Assembly: GCA_035578905.1 (NCBI GenBank) | Contig: JAQJVL010000047.1 | Span: 1,748,111-1,812,110, forward strand | Source: Stictocephala bisonia | Taxonomy: Eukaryota > Arthropoda > Insecta > Hemiptera > Membracidae | DNA length: 64,000 nucleotides | Reading direction: 5' to 3' | Shown: positions 10,731 through 23,092 of the stretch, one piece after another | Layout: each line of letters starts with the position of its first letter | Position numbering within the stretch: the stretch's first letter is position 1 | Program-made: the position numbers and the translations under genes | The notes under the pieces: model-generated | What the model was told of the DNA's origin: nothing | What the model saw: the letters and a program-made list of their open reading frames with translations, nothing else | Database searches by the model: none

Positions 10731-11764
10731 ATTGTCAAAGTAAAATAAAGAATTATATTATTAAACTTTAAATGCAATTTTCCGAAAATTTATTTTTTTC
10801 ATTTTTGATGTCACTTTTCTCAGTAACTATAAGGCCTACAAGTACCAAATTTGCACTGCACTTTCCTCTTACTACGGTCTTTCCACCCTCATAAGGGTTT
10901 ATCATTGTATACATTTTTAATTCAGAAAATAGTTTTTTTCGTAAAATAATTGATGAAAATTTAGCGGTTTATTTTAAAAATGACTAAAAGTTTTTTTTTA
11001 ATATTTTTAAAAAATCTCATGAGTGTGTCTAGGTAAAAGGATGATCTTCAAAATAAAAAAAGAAATATAGCTCTAACTTGCTTCTTTCCTGAGAAAAGTG
11101 ACATTAACTTAACATTACGTAAGATAGGATTTCGGACTCCCCTTAAGTCCGATTTTAACAAAACTTGGTACTAATGATTATTTGCGTACTAAACAAATAA
11201 AAGGATAGTTAGTTGAAATGTGTCTATTGTAGAAACTTTGACATTAACAGAAAGAAAGTTTGGTTCCTTTTGGCTGTAAAATACTCGATCAGAAAATCTA
11301 TATACACCACTCCCAGAGACCCAACCACACACCATACAAACATGACTTAACAGTCCACACACCTACTCAACATACAACACCTCTGATACACCATCCACTT
11401 GAACATTACATAAAACCTGTGATATTCCACCCAATCACCAAACACACGACTCTTAATAGACCAATCCACCTACCTCTGCACACACGATTCCTTAGGACAC
11501 ACTCTACACCCACCACTCATCCTACAGACAAAACTCCTAGAGAACTACCCATCCACAATAAAAACACCATTGCTTCATATAATCATGTTTTAAAATAACA
11601 TTATTACACTGTAAGATAGGTTTAATATAGCTAAAGACCTAAAATGTTTCCTAAAATTCTGTTTTCTCTAGAAATATGAGAGCCGTTGGTGGAAAACGTC
11701 CAAACTAAACATAGAAAATAAGAATCAGCTAGTAGTTTAATAGAAATTCTGCTATAAAACTAAA

Positions 11765-11905
11765 ACAAATACAAGAAAAAGTTAGGTTTAAAAACAATGA
11801 ACAAAGAAAAAGATAAGTTTAAAAAAAATGAACACAGGAAAAGTTAGGTTTAAAAACAATGAACATAGAAAAAGTTAGGTTTAAAAAAATGAACACAGAA
11901 AAAGT
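11765..11905 (+). repeat. Short tandem repeat in foldback arms
   Basis: AAAAAGTTAGGTTTAAAA plus AATGAACA recurs four to five times at about 30-bp spacing. The complement of the same array is in the right arm at 12070-12235. Confidence 0.75.
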
Positions 11906-12882
11906 TAGGTTAGCAAACATCAGAAAAGTAAGTCTAGCAAACAACCGAAAGGTTGATTGCTATCCTTACTTTTCCGAAAAGTTGTTAAAATTAACAAAAG
12001 TCAACAAAATGGGACATTTTTTGAGTTTGGTAATTTTAACTGAACTTTTCGGATGTTTGCTAACCTAACTTTTTCTGTGTTAATTTTTTTTAAACATAAC
12101 TTTTTCTATGTTCATTGTTTTAAACCTAACTTATCCTGTGTTCATTTTTTTTAAACTTATCTTTTTCTGTGTTCATTGTTTTTAAACCTAACTTTTCCTG
12201 TGTTCATTGTTTTTAAACCTAACTTTTTCTTGTATTTTTTTAGTTTTATAGCAGAATTTCTATTAAACTACTAGCTGATTCTTATTTTCTATGTTTAGTT
12301 TGGATGTTTTCCAGCAACGGCTCTCATAATTCTAGAGAAAACAGAATTTTAGGAAACATTTTAGGTCTTTAGCTATATTAAACCTATCTTACAGTGTAAA
12401 AATGTTATTTTAAAACGTGATTATATGAAGCAATAGTGTTTTTATGGTGGATGGGTAGTTCTCTGGGAGTTTTGTCTGTAGGATGAGTGGTGGGTGTAGA
12501 GTGTGTCCTAAGGAATCGTGTGTGCAGAGGTAGGTGAATTGGTCTATTAAGAGTCGTGTGTTTGGTGATTGGGTGGAATATCACAGGTTTTATGTAATGT
12601 TCAAGTGGATGGTGTATCAGAGGTGTTGTATGTTGAGTAGGTGTGTGGACTGTTAAGTCATGTTTGTATGGTGTGTGGTTGGGTCTCTGGGAGTGGTGTA
12701 TATAGATTTTCTGATCGAGTATTTTACAGCCAAAAGGAACCAAACTTTCTTACTGTTAATGTCAGTTTATATAATAGACACATTTAAACTAACTATCCTT
12801 TTATTTGTTTAATTCGCAAATAATCATTAGTAGTCTACCAAGTTTTGTTAAAATCGGACCTAAAATGTGAACATTATAGAGA

Positions 12883-15396
12883 ATGTATTCCTATTGGCTA
12901 CTTACACTTTGCCAAATGTTTGGAGTCAACTAAATAGCTATGTAGGTTAAAAAATTAATTTCCAAGTGTTACATCAGTTTCGTACGTTGTTTGAAGCTCA
13001 ACCTAAGTTTATAAAGGTTTATATAAGAGTATTTTAAAGGTTTTTTTAATGTTTAGAACAAATATCATTGTTATGGTACTGAATTGTAATATTTTTAGGG
13101 AATTATAACATATTTTGTACACAAATATTCCTGTTTAAGGACATTTTAACTCAATTTTAAGAGGTTTGGAGAGTACTATGTTGGTAGTTCTTCCTTGATT
13201 TAAGGCATTTTTCAACAATTACATTTTTATGTAAAATGACTATTTTTCTGAAATTTGTATGTATCTTTGATTTTTTTCTTACTTTTGGATGGAATTTACT
13301 CTTTTAATAGAAAAAGTTTTACTATATCTTACTAAGATCACTTCGTGATTCTGTACTATACCATGATCTTTCTCGCAGATTTTATTAATGTGTTTGATTG
13401 AGATTTAACCAGTTTTTTCACTGTGAGTATTTAATTCCTCACTACCCTCAAGTAAGCTAAAGGCAAAACTGGAAGGCATTGCCCAATTCCCATGGGACGC
13501 GCCCGATAGAGGACTGGTATCCCCCACGGGTATTTTAGTGTAATGAGCCCCAACATCGCTCTATACGGTGGTAGCCAACCAACAAAATGCTACCTCCCAG
13601 TATTATTTAGTTATTGTTTTTTATAATTTTTTTGTATTTTTTGGATCCCTCTGTAAGTAAAGACATTACTTTACTTAAAGAAGCCTTTTAATGTGACGTA
13701 TAGACTTACAAAGGGGTTTTTATGTATACATTTGTTTTGATTATTTTTGATTGTGTTTTTTTAACAGTAGTTTTTTTTTTTTTAAGGTTACTCTCCCTCA
13801 CACACGGGACCTACGGATACTGTCCAGCCATAGAGTGTAACATTCAATCATACACGTACCTTACGAGGGCCCGTACTGCGACTCGAGGTCTTACAGGGTT
13901 TAGCCCAGCCCCAAGTTGCAGGACCGCCTCAGGACTTATGCATTTTACGGCTGCCTTAGAGAACAGTCGGGTGATTTTTTATAAAATTTGGTCCGCCCTC
14001 ACCTCGATGGTATGGTATTCTATAGAAATTCACACAGTGCTGGAGATATCCGTTAATAAATAGTAGTTATGTAAACTCACAAAAGTTTCCATATTATAAC
14101 AGAATTTACTTTACAGATTGTTTTTTAAAGGTTGACGGTAAAAGAGTTTACTTAAAACTAACTTAACATTACTTACCTGGCGTAGGAGTTACCGTAATCG
14201 AGAATAAGGTTCGCCCAGTACGAGATTTTTACATTGCACTACGGTCGGGTTGAGCCCATCCAATGCCATAAATTGGGTTTCTACGGACATGTTAGTAACC
14301 ATGGGTTACAATCTCATTCCATCGCTTTTTTAGTAGTTGAATGTATATAATCTTTATATTATTAACAATAAGAAGCAAGCTGATATTTCGTCTTTGTGAC
14401 ACAAGCGTTTTGTGAGCCACATCCTGTAACAGTGTGGTACTGCTCAAAGTATTACTCGTAGACTTTGCATGTATATACGTACATTGAAACTGCTAAAGGA
14501 CCCGGTTTTTTACAAAGTAAAATCTAACCAAACGGATAATTTATGTACAAATCTTCATATATACAAAGAAACTGTCCAATATTACATTTTCAAAGTAATG
14601 TTGTGGTAAATATTTTAGAAAAATTAATTTGATTTAAGTAATTTTCGATAAATTTAAAAGATTTTTTAGAAAAGTTTAACAAAGTTCCGATGTAATGGAA
14701 TAACTGATTGGCACCATATGCAAGTGACGCAATAAGAACAGGATGTGGGAGAGGATTGAGTGGTGTGGGAAGGGAGTGGTAGTCATTCAGAGGTTAACGG
14801 TTCTGGAAAGACGTTCTGACAGTATGCAATTTTAGTTGTTCTTTTATTAATTTTTATGTTTGAAGTGTATAGATTATTGTTTTTCTGTTTCAAAGTTTAT
14901 GTTTGAGTTATGGGTGAGTTTTAGTTTTTTATTAATGAAATCATGATCGTGTTTTAAAGCTCATTTTTTACTAATTAAATGGTGCCCGTATGCTAGTGTA
15001 TCAATGCCGTTTTCCAAAATGTATCTTTTGTCGTCAAAGGGGGAAAGTGATAATTTGGAAATGTGTTGAGTGTAAATGTTATGTTTTTTACTACGAATGT
15101 TGCGTGCTTGTGTATGTACGAATATATTTAAGTGACATTAAAGAACTAAAAATATCAAGCGTAACAATATAAATCAATAGAATTAATGTATGATAATTGT
15201 TCTTTATAGTTTTTACTACTGGACTTTACTGACAAACTCTGTATAACTTGTCAATCTTGTTGACATTGTGAAGTCCTCGCTGTCATATAAATAATAAATT
15301 AACGCTTAAAACTAAATTATCGAAATAAATAAAATCTCAGGACTAGTAGAGCGTTGAGTCAAAGGGAAAAAATTCTGATTATTTTAAAAACCTCAG
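12883..15396. other. No gene recognised; two less AT-rich patches
   Basis: The stretch is mostly AT-rich. Patches at 13440-13590 and 13800-14010, plus 14175-14290, have higher GC and look like old element sequence, but no frame or motif could be matched. Confidence 0.4.
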
Positions 15397-15435
15397 AGTT
15401 ATTGCCAGTGGCCATGACTAGAGGGTTCTAATGTT

Positions 15436-15475
15436 ATCGGAAATTAAAGGTGTCAAGCAACACTGAGCGTGGCTT
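15436..15475 (+). repeat. Possible 5S rRNA-like scrap preceding the minisatellite
   Basis: ATCGGAAATTAAAGGTGTCA with CAACACTGAGCGTGG resembles the middle of 5S rRNA and aligns in position with the 5S-like patch at 33946-34024. The match is short. Confidence 0.3.
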
Positions 15476-15514
15476 TTCCTTAATCATCTTGTCTTTGCAC
15501 ACAGCCCGTTCGTC

Positions 15515-16233
15515 CGGTCACTGTAGGTGGTTCGCACTGGTCCGTCAGTCACCTGTGGTGGTTCGCACTGGTCTGTCGGTCACTGGTGGTGGTTCGCACT
15601 GGTCCGTCGGTCACTGGTGGTGGTTCGCACTGGTCCGTCGGTCACTGGTGGTGGTTTGCACTGGTCTGTCGGTCACTGATGGTGGTTCGCACTGGTCCGT
15701 CGGACACTGTAGGTGGTTCGCACTGGTCCGTCGGTCACTGGTGGTGGTTCGCACTGGTCTGTCGGTCACTGTAGGTGGTTCGCACTGGTCTGTCGGTCAC
15801 TGGTGGTGGTTCGCACTGGTCCGTCGGTCACTGGTGGTGGTTCGCACTGGTCCGTCGGTCACTGGTGGTGGTTCGCACTGGTCCGTCGGTCACTGGTGGT
15901 GGTTCGCACTGGTCTGTCAGTCACTGTAGGTGGTTCGCACTGGTCCGTCAGTCACCTGTGGTGGTTCGCACTGGTCCGTCAGTCTGTGGTGGTTCGCACT
16001 GGTCCGTCGGTCACTGATGGTGGTTCACACTGGTCCGTCAGTTACCTGTGGTGGTTCGCACTGGTCCGTCGGTCACTAATGGTAGTTCGCACTGGTCCGT
16101 CGGTCACTGGTGGTGGTTCGCACTGGTCCGTCGGTCACTGATGGTGATTCGCACTGGTCCGTCGATCATTGATGATGGTTCGCACTGGTCCGTCAGTAGT
16201 CACTGATGGTGGTTCGTACTGGTCCGTCGGTCC
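15515..16233. repeat. 31-bp minisatellite
   Basis: About 23 copies of GTCGGTCACTGGTGGTGG followed by TTCGCACTGGTCC, with a few variants (CTGTAGG, CTGATGG, CACCTGTGG). Several frames are open because stops are absent from the unit, so the peptides seen there are not real proteins. Confidence 0.97.
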
Positions 16234-16239
16234 AGAGTC

Positions 16240-18110
16240 CGCACTTCAATCTGAGACATCCTGTTTGACCTTCCTTCAATGTTATCAATTTGTTTGTAAT
16301 TATGGGCAAGAGAGTGACTTAACAGAAAAGTGTAAAGTTGAATAAATAAAATTGTTTGTATAAAACTTAACGTAGGAGAAAATAAAGGAATGACATTAAT
16401 TGAAAAAAAGAAAAACCATTGGAAGAATTTATAATGTCAAAGTGTTGTCTAGTTTGTCCAAACAAGGTTTTTTTAAAAATATATTTGAGTCAAATATGAG
16501 CATATTAATTTAATTTTAAAACTATTCAAGAAGATCGCAATAGTAATGGAATCCTATATTAAAGATGTAGAAATGGGTGTCTCATATATTTCATTATTAA
16601 ATAATAAAAAATGTAGTATGAGGCATTGTGTAGTGATTTTTTTTCGTCAAACATTTTATGGTAAAATAATATATTGTTTAGAAATATAGTGATTTCGAAA
16701 AAGGGCAAGTGTTTTATACATACGTTTTATACATGCGTTTTATACAAACACATTTTGTTTGGTTATCTTCTATAATGTCGTGTCAGAAATGAAAAGTCCG
16801 TGAATAATTTAAATGTTAGCTAACTTACAGGATAATATACGCTTCTTGGTTTCACTGCTTATTTTAGCAATACTATATTTAAATATTTAATGAGATTAAT
16901 TTGAGTACTTACAAAATTATAATATTATTATGTACTTTATTCACTTGCAGAGTGGAAATAATTTACTTAGGTCATGGAGTATTTATTTATTTTTACTGCC
17001 TGGAATGCCAAGACGGAAAAAGTAATTTTTCAGTCTTATTTCATTTTCTAATTAAATCAAAGTACATCACGTACAGCAGCCACCTGAGAGTCACACGTCA
17101 TAGTTATGCCGTCACAGATACATTGCAGGTAGGTTGGCGAGGGTCGGATTTAATTTTAATGTAATGAAATTATGAGTTGGGAAATACCACCATAACCTTG
17201 GGATAAGAAAAGTTAAATTTTTCATCCTTACTGGTTTAGTATATAGGATTGAGTGTTTTTTCATGATTAAAACGGCCAAATCATATTTATGAAGTTTGGT
17301 TTTAACCAGGTTGTCCGTAGTAATGTAATAAAGCAATGTAATAATGTTAGAGGTAATACATTTTCAGGTAAATAAATGAAAACTGGTATGTTAGTTTATC
17401 TAATTGTTTAAGCTATTGCAGATAGTTCAAAAAATTATCATAGTATTTTTAATTTCCCCCAAAAAATAGGCAGTGAATAATTTTACATGTATTGAAAAAT
17501 CACTAAACGTTAAAATGTCTAGAACCTGAAAATTGCTATTTTTATATTCAATCATATTCTAAATCAAAAGAGTATATATTCTGCTATATATTCTTTTACA
17601 ACATTTTCAAGGATCAAATCTAATAAAAAAGAAATACTAATGCGCAATCAACCCACAAAATAAAGTTGTAAAAGTATGGTCTTGTTGTTTTGCAATGAAT
17701 GAATATACAAGTTTTAATAGGTATAGATAAGTTTAGGGTTATTGAATGAAACTAAACCTTAAACCTGTAATAAATACAATTATTTGCTAGTGTTACATCA
17801 AGGGACATAAAAGGCAATAAAGACAATATTGTTAAGCCCGGCAACCGTCCAATAAATATTCAAGGCTTGCAAACGACTTGATTGATGAAGCAATTTTAAG
17901 GACATTACAGAGAATCCAGACAAATGCCAGAGACCCGGAGGTGTGGCTTGTATCACAGGATGAGGACTCAAAGATCATTAACCAGTAATACTTTTTTTTT
18001 TTTTTTTGTAATTTGTAGTCATTATTGTAGCTTGTGAGTAAATATTTAACTATCTCGTTACATCCTAGAGTTTTCCTCCTATTTTGCATTTAAAAATATA
18101 TTTGTTTTAT
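16240..18110 (+). repeat. Repeat family B, copy 1
   Basis: Scattered blocks match 34150-37310 in the same order and orientation: TTCAATGTTATCAATT (16277), GTTGTCTAGTTTGTCC (16443), GTAGAAATG (16567), a long block at 17060-17170, and a block at 17770-17990 that includes GATTGATGAAGCAATTTTAA. The best-kept part is 17070-17150 and ends in ATTGCAGGTAGGTTGG, which contains a splice-donor-like CAG/GTAGGT. No protein was recognised. It may be a large non-coding transposon or an old segmental duplication. Confidence 0.7.
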
Positions 18111-18574
18111 TTATATAATATATTGTGCTGACTTTACTTTAGTATGTCTATACTATTAAATTGCAATTAATATTTATTGAATTAATTAAATTCTTATTTA
18201 TTTTAATAAATAAAAATAATTACTAGTGAATAATTTAACAAATACTACTTTTATGTTCTGTTGGTGTTTAACAATAATAATTAAAATTTCTTAGTTATTT
18301 ATTGTTCTTTTCATTATTTGCGTGTTATATGTTTGGTATATATTTATTGCTTTCCTATTATCAAGGTCTATAAAGTTTTATAAAATAGATAAACGAATGA
18401 TATGTACTATTTACAGTTTGTAGGTAAATAAGGTACAAGATGAACTTAACAATTAATTTGAATTGTTCTGCCATAAATAATGCTCACTATGCTTAAGAAA
18501 TATTATAATTTAGTATGTAAATAATTGATGTTATACAATTAAAAATCTGAACATCTTAGTTACGGTACAAGGTT

Positions 18575-18645
18575 TCCGACGTGGTGGCTCAGTGCCTAGA
18601 GCTTCGGGAGTAGGTATTTGTTGGTTGAGCAAGGCTCACTTTGAC
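18575..18645 (+). mobile_element. Possible tRNA-derived SINE head
   Basis: GACGTGGTGGCTCAGTGCCT matches the box A region of the SINE at 28.6 kb (GACGCGGTGGCTCAGTGGTT). No box B or poly(A) follows; sequence changes to the module cluster. Confidence 0.4.
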
Positions 18646-20280
18646 CTTTGGACCCAAGATGGCGGCGCAGTGGTACCAAACCCCCCCTCCCCCCAAAATT
18701 TCCCTCAAATTCCCAAATTTCCCCCAATTTCCCTCCAAATTCCCTTGTTATACTATATAAAATGCACTGTTAACCTTGTTATACTATATAAAATGCACTG
18801 TTAACCTAACTTTTTCCATGTTATACTATATAAAATGAACTTTTTTGTCCAATATGGCGTCTTTTCCCTCCCACGCCAACTCACACCCCGTGGGAAAATT
18901 CCCTTCCTAAAATTCCCTCACCAAAAAGATGGCGGCCTTTCCCTTGTTATACTATATAAAATGTACACTCTTATACTATATAAAATGAAAAAAGATGGCG
19001 ACCGGATCCAATATGGCGTCTTTCCCTCCCGCGCCAACTCCCCCCCAAAATTCCCTCCTCAAAATTCCCTCCCAAAATTCCCTCATCCAATATGGCGTCT
19101 TTCCCTTGTTATACTATATAAAATGTACCTATATAAAATGTAAAAATATGATTGTCTTTACACTATAATAAATGGCTAACGCGTCGTCTGCTGGTCGGGC
19201 GCGCACGCGGTTTGTTACTCTACTCATATATACACTATAACAAATTTAATATTTCATATATACACTATAATAAATGCAATAATTCATACATACACTATAA
19301 CAAATGTAATACGTCATATACTCTATGTGGCTGACGCGATTGCAGCGCACCTAGTGGCAACGCCGATCGATCGCAGCGGACCTGGCGGCATCAGCTGTGC
19401 GCGGGTGACGCATGCGCATGGACTTGCTACTCTGTGGCAATATACACCATAACAAACGCAATATTTCACATTTACACTATAACAAACGCAATGTGTCATA
19501 TACTCTATGTTGCTGATGCGATCGTAGCGCACCTAGCAGCAAAACTAAGCGCATCCTTTCGGAAACATGACGCCTTCGGAAGGAAAGTCCCCGTGGGAAA
19601 ATTCCCTCCCTAAAATTCCCTCTAATTCCCTCGTTATACTATACAAAATGCACTCTTAACCTTTCCCATGTCATACTATATAAAATGCAAAAGATGGTGG
19701 CCATTTACATATGTACTATATAAAATACTTTCGTATACTTCCGGTGACCGTCGGCTACCTTCGTACGCGTCGTCTGCTGGTCTGGCGCATACCCAAATGC
19801 CACGCTCTGATTGGTTATCTCCCTACTTTACAAGTAATACTTTCTCACACGTACTGTTAGACTACTTATTTAATTTAATTTTTCTCAACTTTTAACAAAT
19901 ACACAGTTTAACATGCGCTCTTATCGTCGGGTACTCATCTATGGCTTCCAATAACATACATCGTTACCCACCTATGCTCCCCATGTACTTATCTATCTAA
20001 TCACAGTTGGGTACATACTTAACACTCAAGGCAAACTGCAATAATTAATTATTCATACAAAAATGAAGGGACAATTCTTTTTATTTAATCTGTTTATAAT
20101 TTGTAATACACTGTTATCCTATCCATTTTAATTAATTTTTTATTTGATATTAAATACCCTGTTAGCCAACCTTTATTATATAACATTCACTGTTAGCCTA
20201 CCCATTTAAATTAATTTTGAATTTAATTGTTCTGAACTTTTAATAAATACTCTGTTAACATGCGCTCTTACCTTCAACTA
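18646..20280. repeat. Cluster of short dispersed modules (TATA-like and ATGGCG)
   Basis: About ten copies of TTATACTATATAAAATG (e.g. 18748, 18778, 18822, 18944, 18972, 19108, 19635) alternate with TTCCCTC runs and with AAGATGGCG or CCAATATGGCGTC. Further right a related TACACTATAACAAATG form recurs about six times (19160-19490), and TATATAACATTCACTG near 20178 is a diverged form. A CpG-richer block CTGACGCGATTGCAGCGCAC at 19331 recurs at about 19513. No protein is encoded. The modules look like promoter pieces, but the spacing is irregular and function is unknown. Confidence 0.75.
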
Positions 20281-22907
20281 CCATCTACTTCAGCTTAACT
20301 TCGTATCAAACACACCCGACATCCTCTAAACCTAACACGCTAGCTTAACTTCATACACTTTTACCCTAGAGCCCTCATGCCTAACCGAACTATTCAACCT
20401 AAATTACTTTAACTGTACTTACAAGGTCTGCAGGACTAATTCACTACCATTTCACAACACGTATCTCACTTACTCTGCTCGGTGCACTGGCAGTCCAAGA
20501 GTTCTCGCGCAACACAGGCTGACCTTTGATGTCAGTGTTATATTGTTTGCTATTAATCAGCACCGCAATGGACACTCCACGTGTATATCAAGCACATGTT
20601 AACCCAAGAGGTCAAGTTTTGTGATATCAGTCTGAGGTCAGTTTTATATTGTTTCCTATCAAAATATAAAGTGTTTGGTTTCAAATTTACAGATTTTACT
20701 TAACCTACCAATTGAACAAGTTAGTTTCATTACAAACACGTATGACCCGGCAACCTTACCATATTTCGTCTATTATTAAACAAAACGAAAGAATTATTGG
20801 TATTATAGTCCCGCAAACACCATGTATTTGAATCATCTCTTCTTTGTTTGATGTTTTCAGTTGTTAAGTATCTTTCAGGGCTTCAAGTTTGTTATTTTAA
20901 TAAACTTTCTATAAAATGAGTGAATGCCCCTTGTTATTACAAATGAAAATAATTGCAAAAATGTTTAAAGATCATCACAAACAATTATCATTGCTACAAA
21001 GACTCAATAATCTACAGGGTCTACAATCTGATTGTCAGTAAGGGTCTGACATTGATTTCTTCTTCAATAAATTTGGAATACTTAAAGCCATGTGTATAGC
21101 TGCGTTAAACCTATAGAGTGTTTATTTTATTAGTATAATTACTAGACATGTAGGCCTAAAAACGTTAGGATTAGTGGCAGACTATAATGTGTTGGTGTAT
21201 AAAATACTATGGATCCTACATGATACGTTTTCTTTAATGCTAAAAAAAATTATTTAACTCTGTCTATTGATAAATTGTTGATGTCTAAATTTAGAATATT
21301 AATTCAACTAACCATTCATTAACCATTAATTAACCACTTAAACACCTTTAATATTTAGACTTCCACCTTAGATTTTCATGTATCTTACAAATGTTAATGG
21401 AAATAATTTATACCTAATTCCTGAACAGCTTACAACATTAAGGGTTTTTTCATAATATGCAAAAGTTTACCTTTTAATAAACTATGCAGGCTTAGCCAGA
21501 CCTAAGTCAGTAGAATAATATTTAATAGGCTGTACAACCAACTTTTCTGTTGGCGTAATTAATAGGCCTAATACAATGATTTGGATCTCACAGCTTCATT
21601 TTTTTATTATAGTTTATAAAGACGATTCAAGACTAATCACACGGTACTTTATTTGCCCCTCACTAAATAAAATGTATTAAGGCTGCTCTACCTTTTGACG
21701 TTTGAACGAGGAATAATTATTAATTATTAAACTAGTAATAATTATTAAAATAAATTATTTTCAACTTAAATATAGTTAGTTACCATATTAGGGGAATTGT
21801 GACACTTCAGCTCCCAGTATAGATGTTCTTAAGAATGAAGCAAGTAAAATCCAAAAGGCCTACAGAGAGCTTGAACATGTACCATGTATCATGAAATTCT
21901 CTTGCAAATCTAGTTACTCAAATCAAATACCTCAGAAATATAAATGTGCATGATTTACAAGTAAATAGATCACGTGTTGTTACTTAGCGGACAAAAGGAC
22001 AGAAAACCTTGATTACTACAAAAATATCTCATATTACCATTAATTTGTAAGTACTTGTCTAGATTATTACATAATAAATATAAACAAAAGACCACAATAG
22101 TATATTATTAAACAAAAATTTTAATGATAAAAATAGATTAAAGAATAAAAAAACAAGAGTTTTTAAGTCCGTTTATCTTGAATTTTCCTGGGTTTTCTTC
22201 TTCTATAAATACATTAAATGTTATGATATCATTGTTGGCCTGTACTCAATGAACAATTAAAAATAACGAAAATCATCAAAAAATGACAAATTAAAGAAAT
22301 ATACAGTAGTATGAATTATTGTTATAGAAAAAAGATGTTGACATTTTATGAGACATAAACAGATTCATCTTCCAATTGATTTGTAATCCATATAAAACAC
22401 AAAAACTATGTTGTTGAGATAGATAATCCAAAATATATTCAAAGTAAGTCTTTGATTGTAAAACTCTTTACCGTGAGGCCATTTTATTGTATTACAAAGT
22501 AAATAGAACTGTCTCTGTTAGAGCTGTGCGTGGCTTTGGTGGTGACGTCACAAATCAAGAAGGTAACCTGTTATAGTGGAGATAGCGTGTGTTAAAACTA
22601 GATGGTCAGGTGACACATGAAAAATAAAAACTTATAATTACATACCGTTTTTACTTATAAAAGTACGAGTTCAATTTATTAGTTGTTGAAATTTTATCTT
22701 ATAATCTTGTGTTCAGGCGGAATGCGAGCGATTCCCTAATATTAATCTCTGTAGATAATAGTTCCCACACAACGGAAAAAATTGTTCCGTTTTAATTCTT
22801 TTTTATGTTACATTTTATTATAGCTTTATATATATTCTTTTTACACGTATTTAACACTTTCTGGGTTAAAATAAGTTTTGGTCAGTCATTTGCCTACATC
22901 ACTTAAG

Positions 22908-22908
<1 letters not shown>
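20281..22908. other. AT-rich stretch, no gene recognised
   Basis: No coding sequence, RNA gene or clear element. A small local duplication (GTCAG-GTTATATTGTTT-CTAT) is seen at 20532 and 20637. Confidence 0.5.

Positions 22909-22941
<33 letters not shown>
22909..22941. repeat. (TA)n microsatellite
   Basis: About 16 TA units. Confidence 0.95.
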
Positions 22942-22943
<2 letters not shown>

Positions 22944-23092
22944 TCGTTTTTTTGTCAGCTACCATTATTATTATTTTTAGTTTAAAATTGTGTAAAAGCT
23001 GAGTTTTATAGTTGGAAAAAAGATCCAAAAGTCATTACACTATAATAAAAATAAATTAAAAAAAATTATCTCCTGTCACAAAGTTAATCAAG

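Larger units (their letters stand above)
6655..11142 (+). mobile_element. TTAA-flanked DNA transposon (Kolobok- or Mutator-like), internally deleted
   Basis: Inverted ends GGGGAGTCCAAA and GGGGAGTCCGAAA are flanked by TTAA at 6651-6654 and 11143-11146. The undisturbed foldback arm at 12861 gives the empty site as TTTTAGGTCC instead of TTTTAA-GTCC. Subtracting the hAT inside, the element is about 1.1 kb and holds only the C-terminal part of a transposase, so it is a deleted, non-autonomous copy. TTAA targets are known for piggyBac and Kolobok. The protein fragment is not piggyBac-like, which favours Kolobok or a Mutator-like relative. Confidence 0.75.
6632..12882. mobile_element. Foldback (palindromic) element split by nested transposons
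   Basis: The outer ends are TCTCTATAATGTTCAC (6632) and its reverse complement (ending 12882). Without the inserted element (6655-11142 plus one TTAA) the palindrome is about 1.75 kb, with arms of about 860 bases meeting near 12000. Arm identity is very high: the 112-codon readings at 11260-11598 (+) and 12405-12743 (-) differ by a single residue. A short unpaired centre around 11970-12030 would form the loop. No transposase belongs to it, so it is presumably non-autonomous. A TA dinucleotide near each end would fit Tc1/mariner-like mobility, but this is uncertain. Confidence 0.75.

Noticed and set aside
11260..12743. His/Pro/Thr-rich 112-codon frames on both foldback arms
   Set aside because: They are mirror copies with a non-ATG start, and identity reflects the palindrome rather than selection on protein.
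15450..16141. Open frames with GGSHWSVGHWWWFALV repeats
   Set aside because: Products of the 31-bp minisatellite in three frames; no start or codon bias supports a gene.
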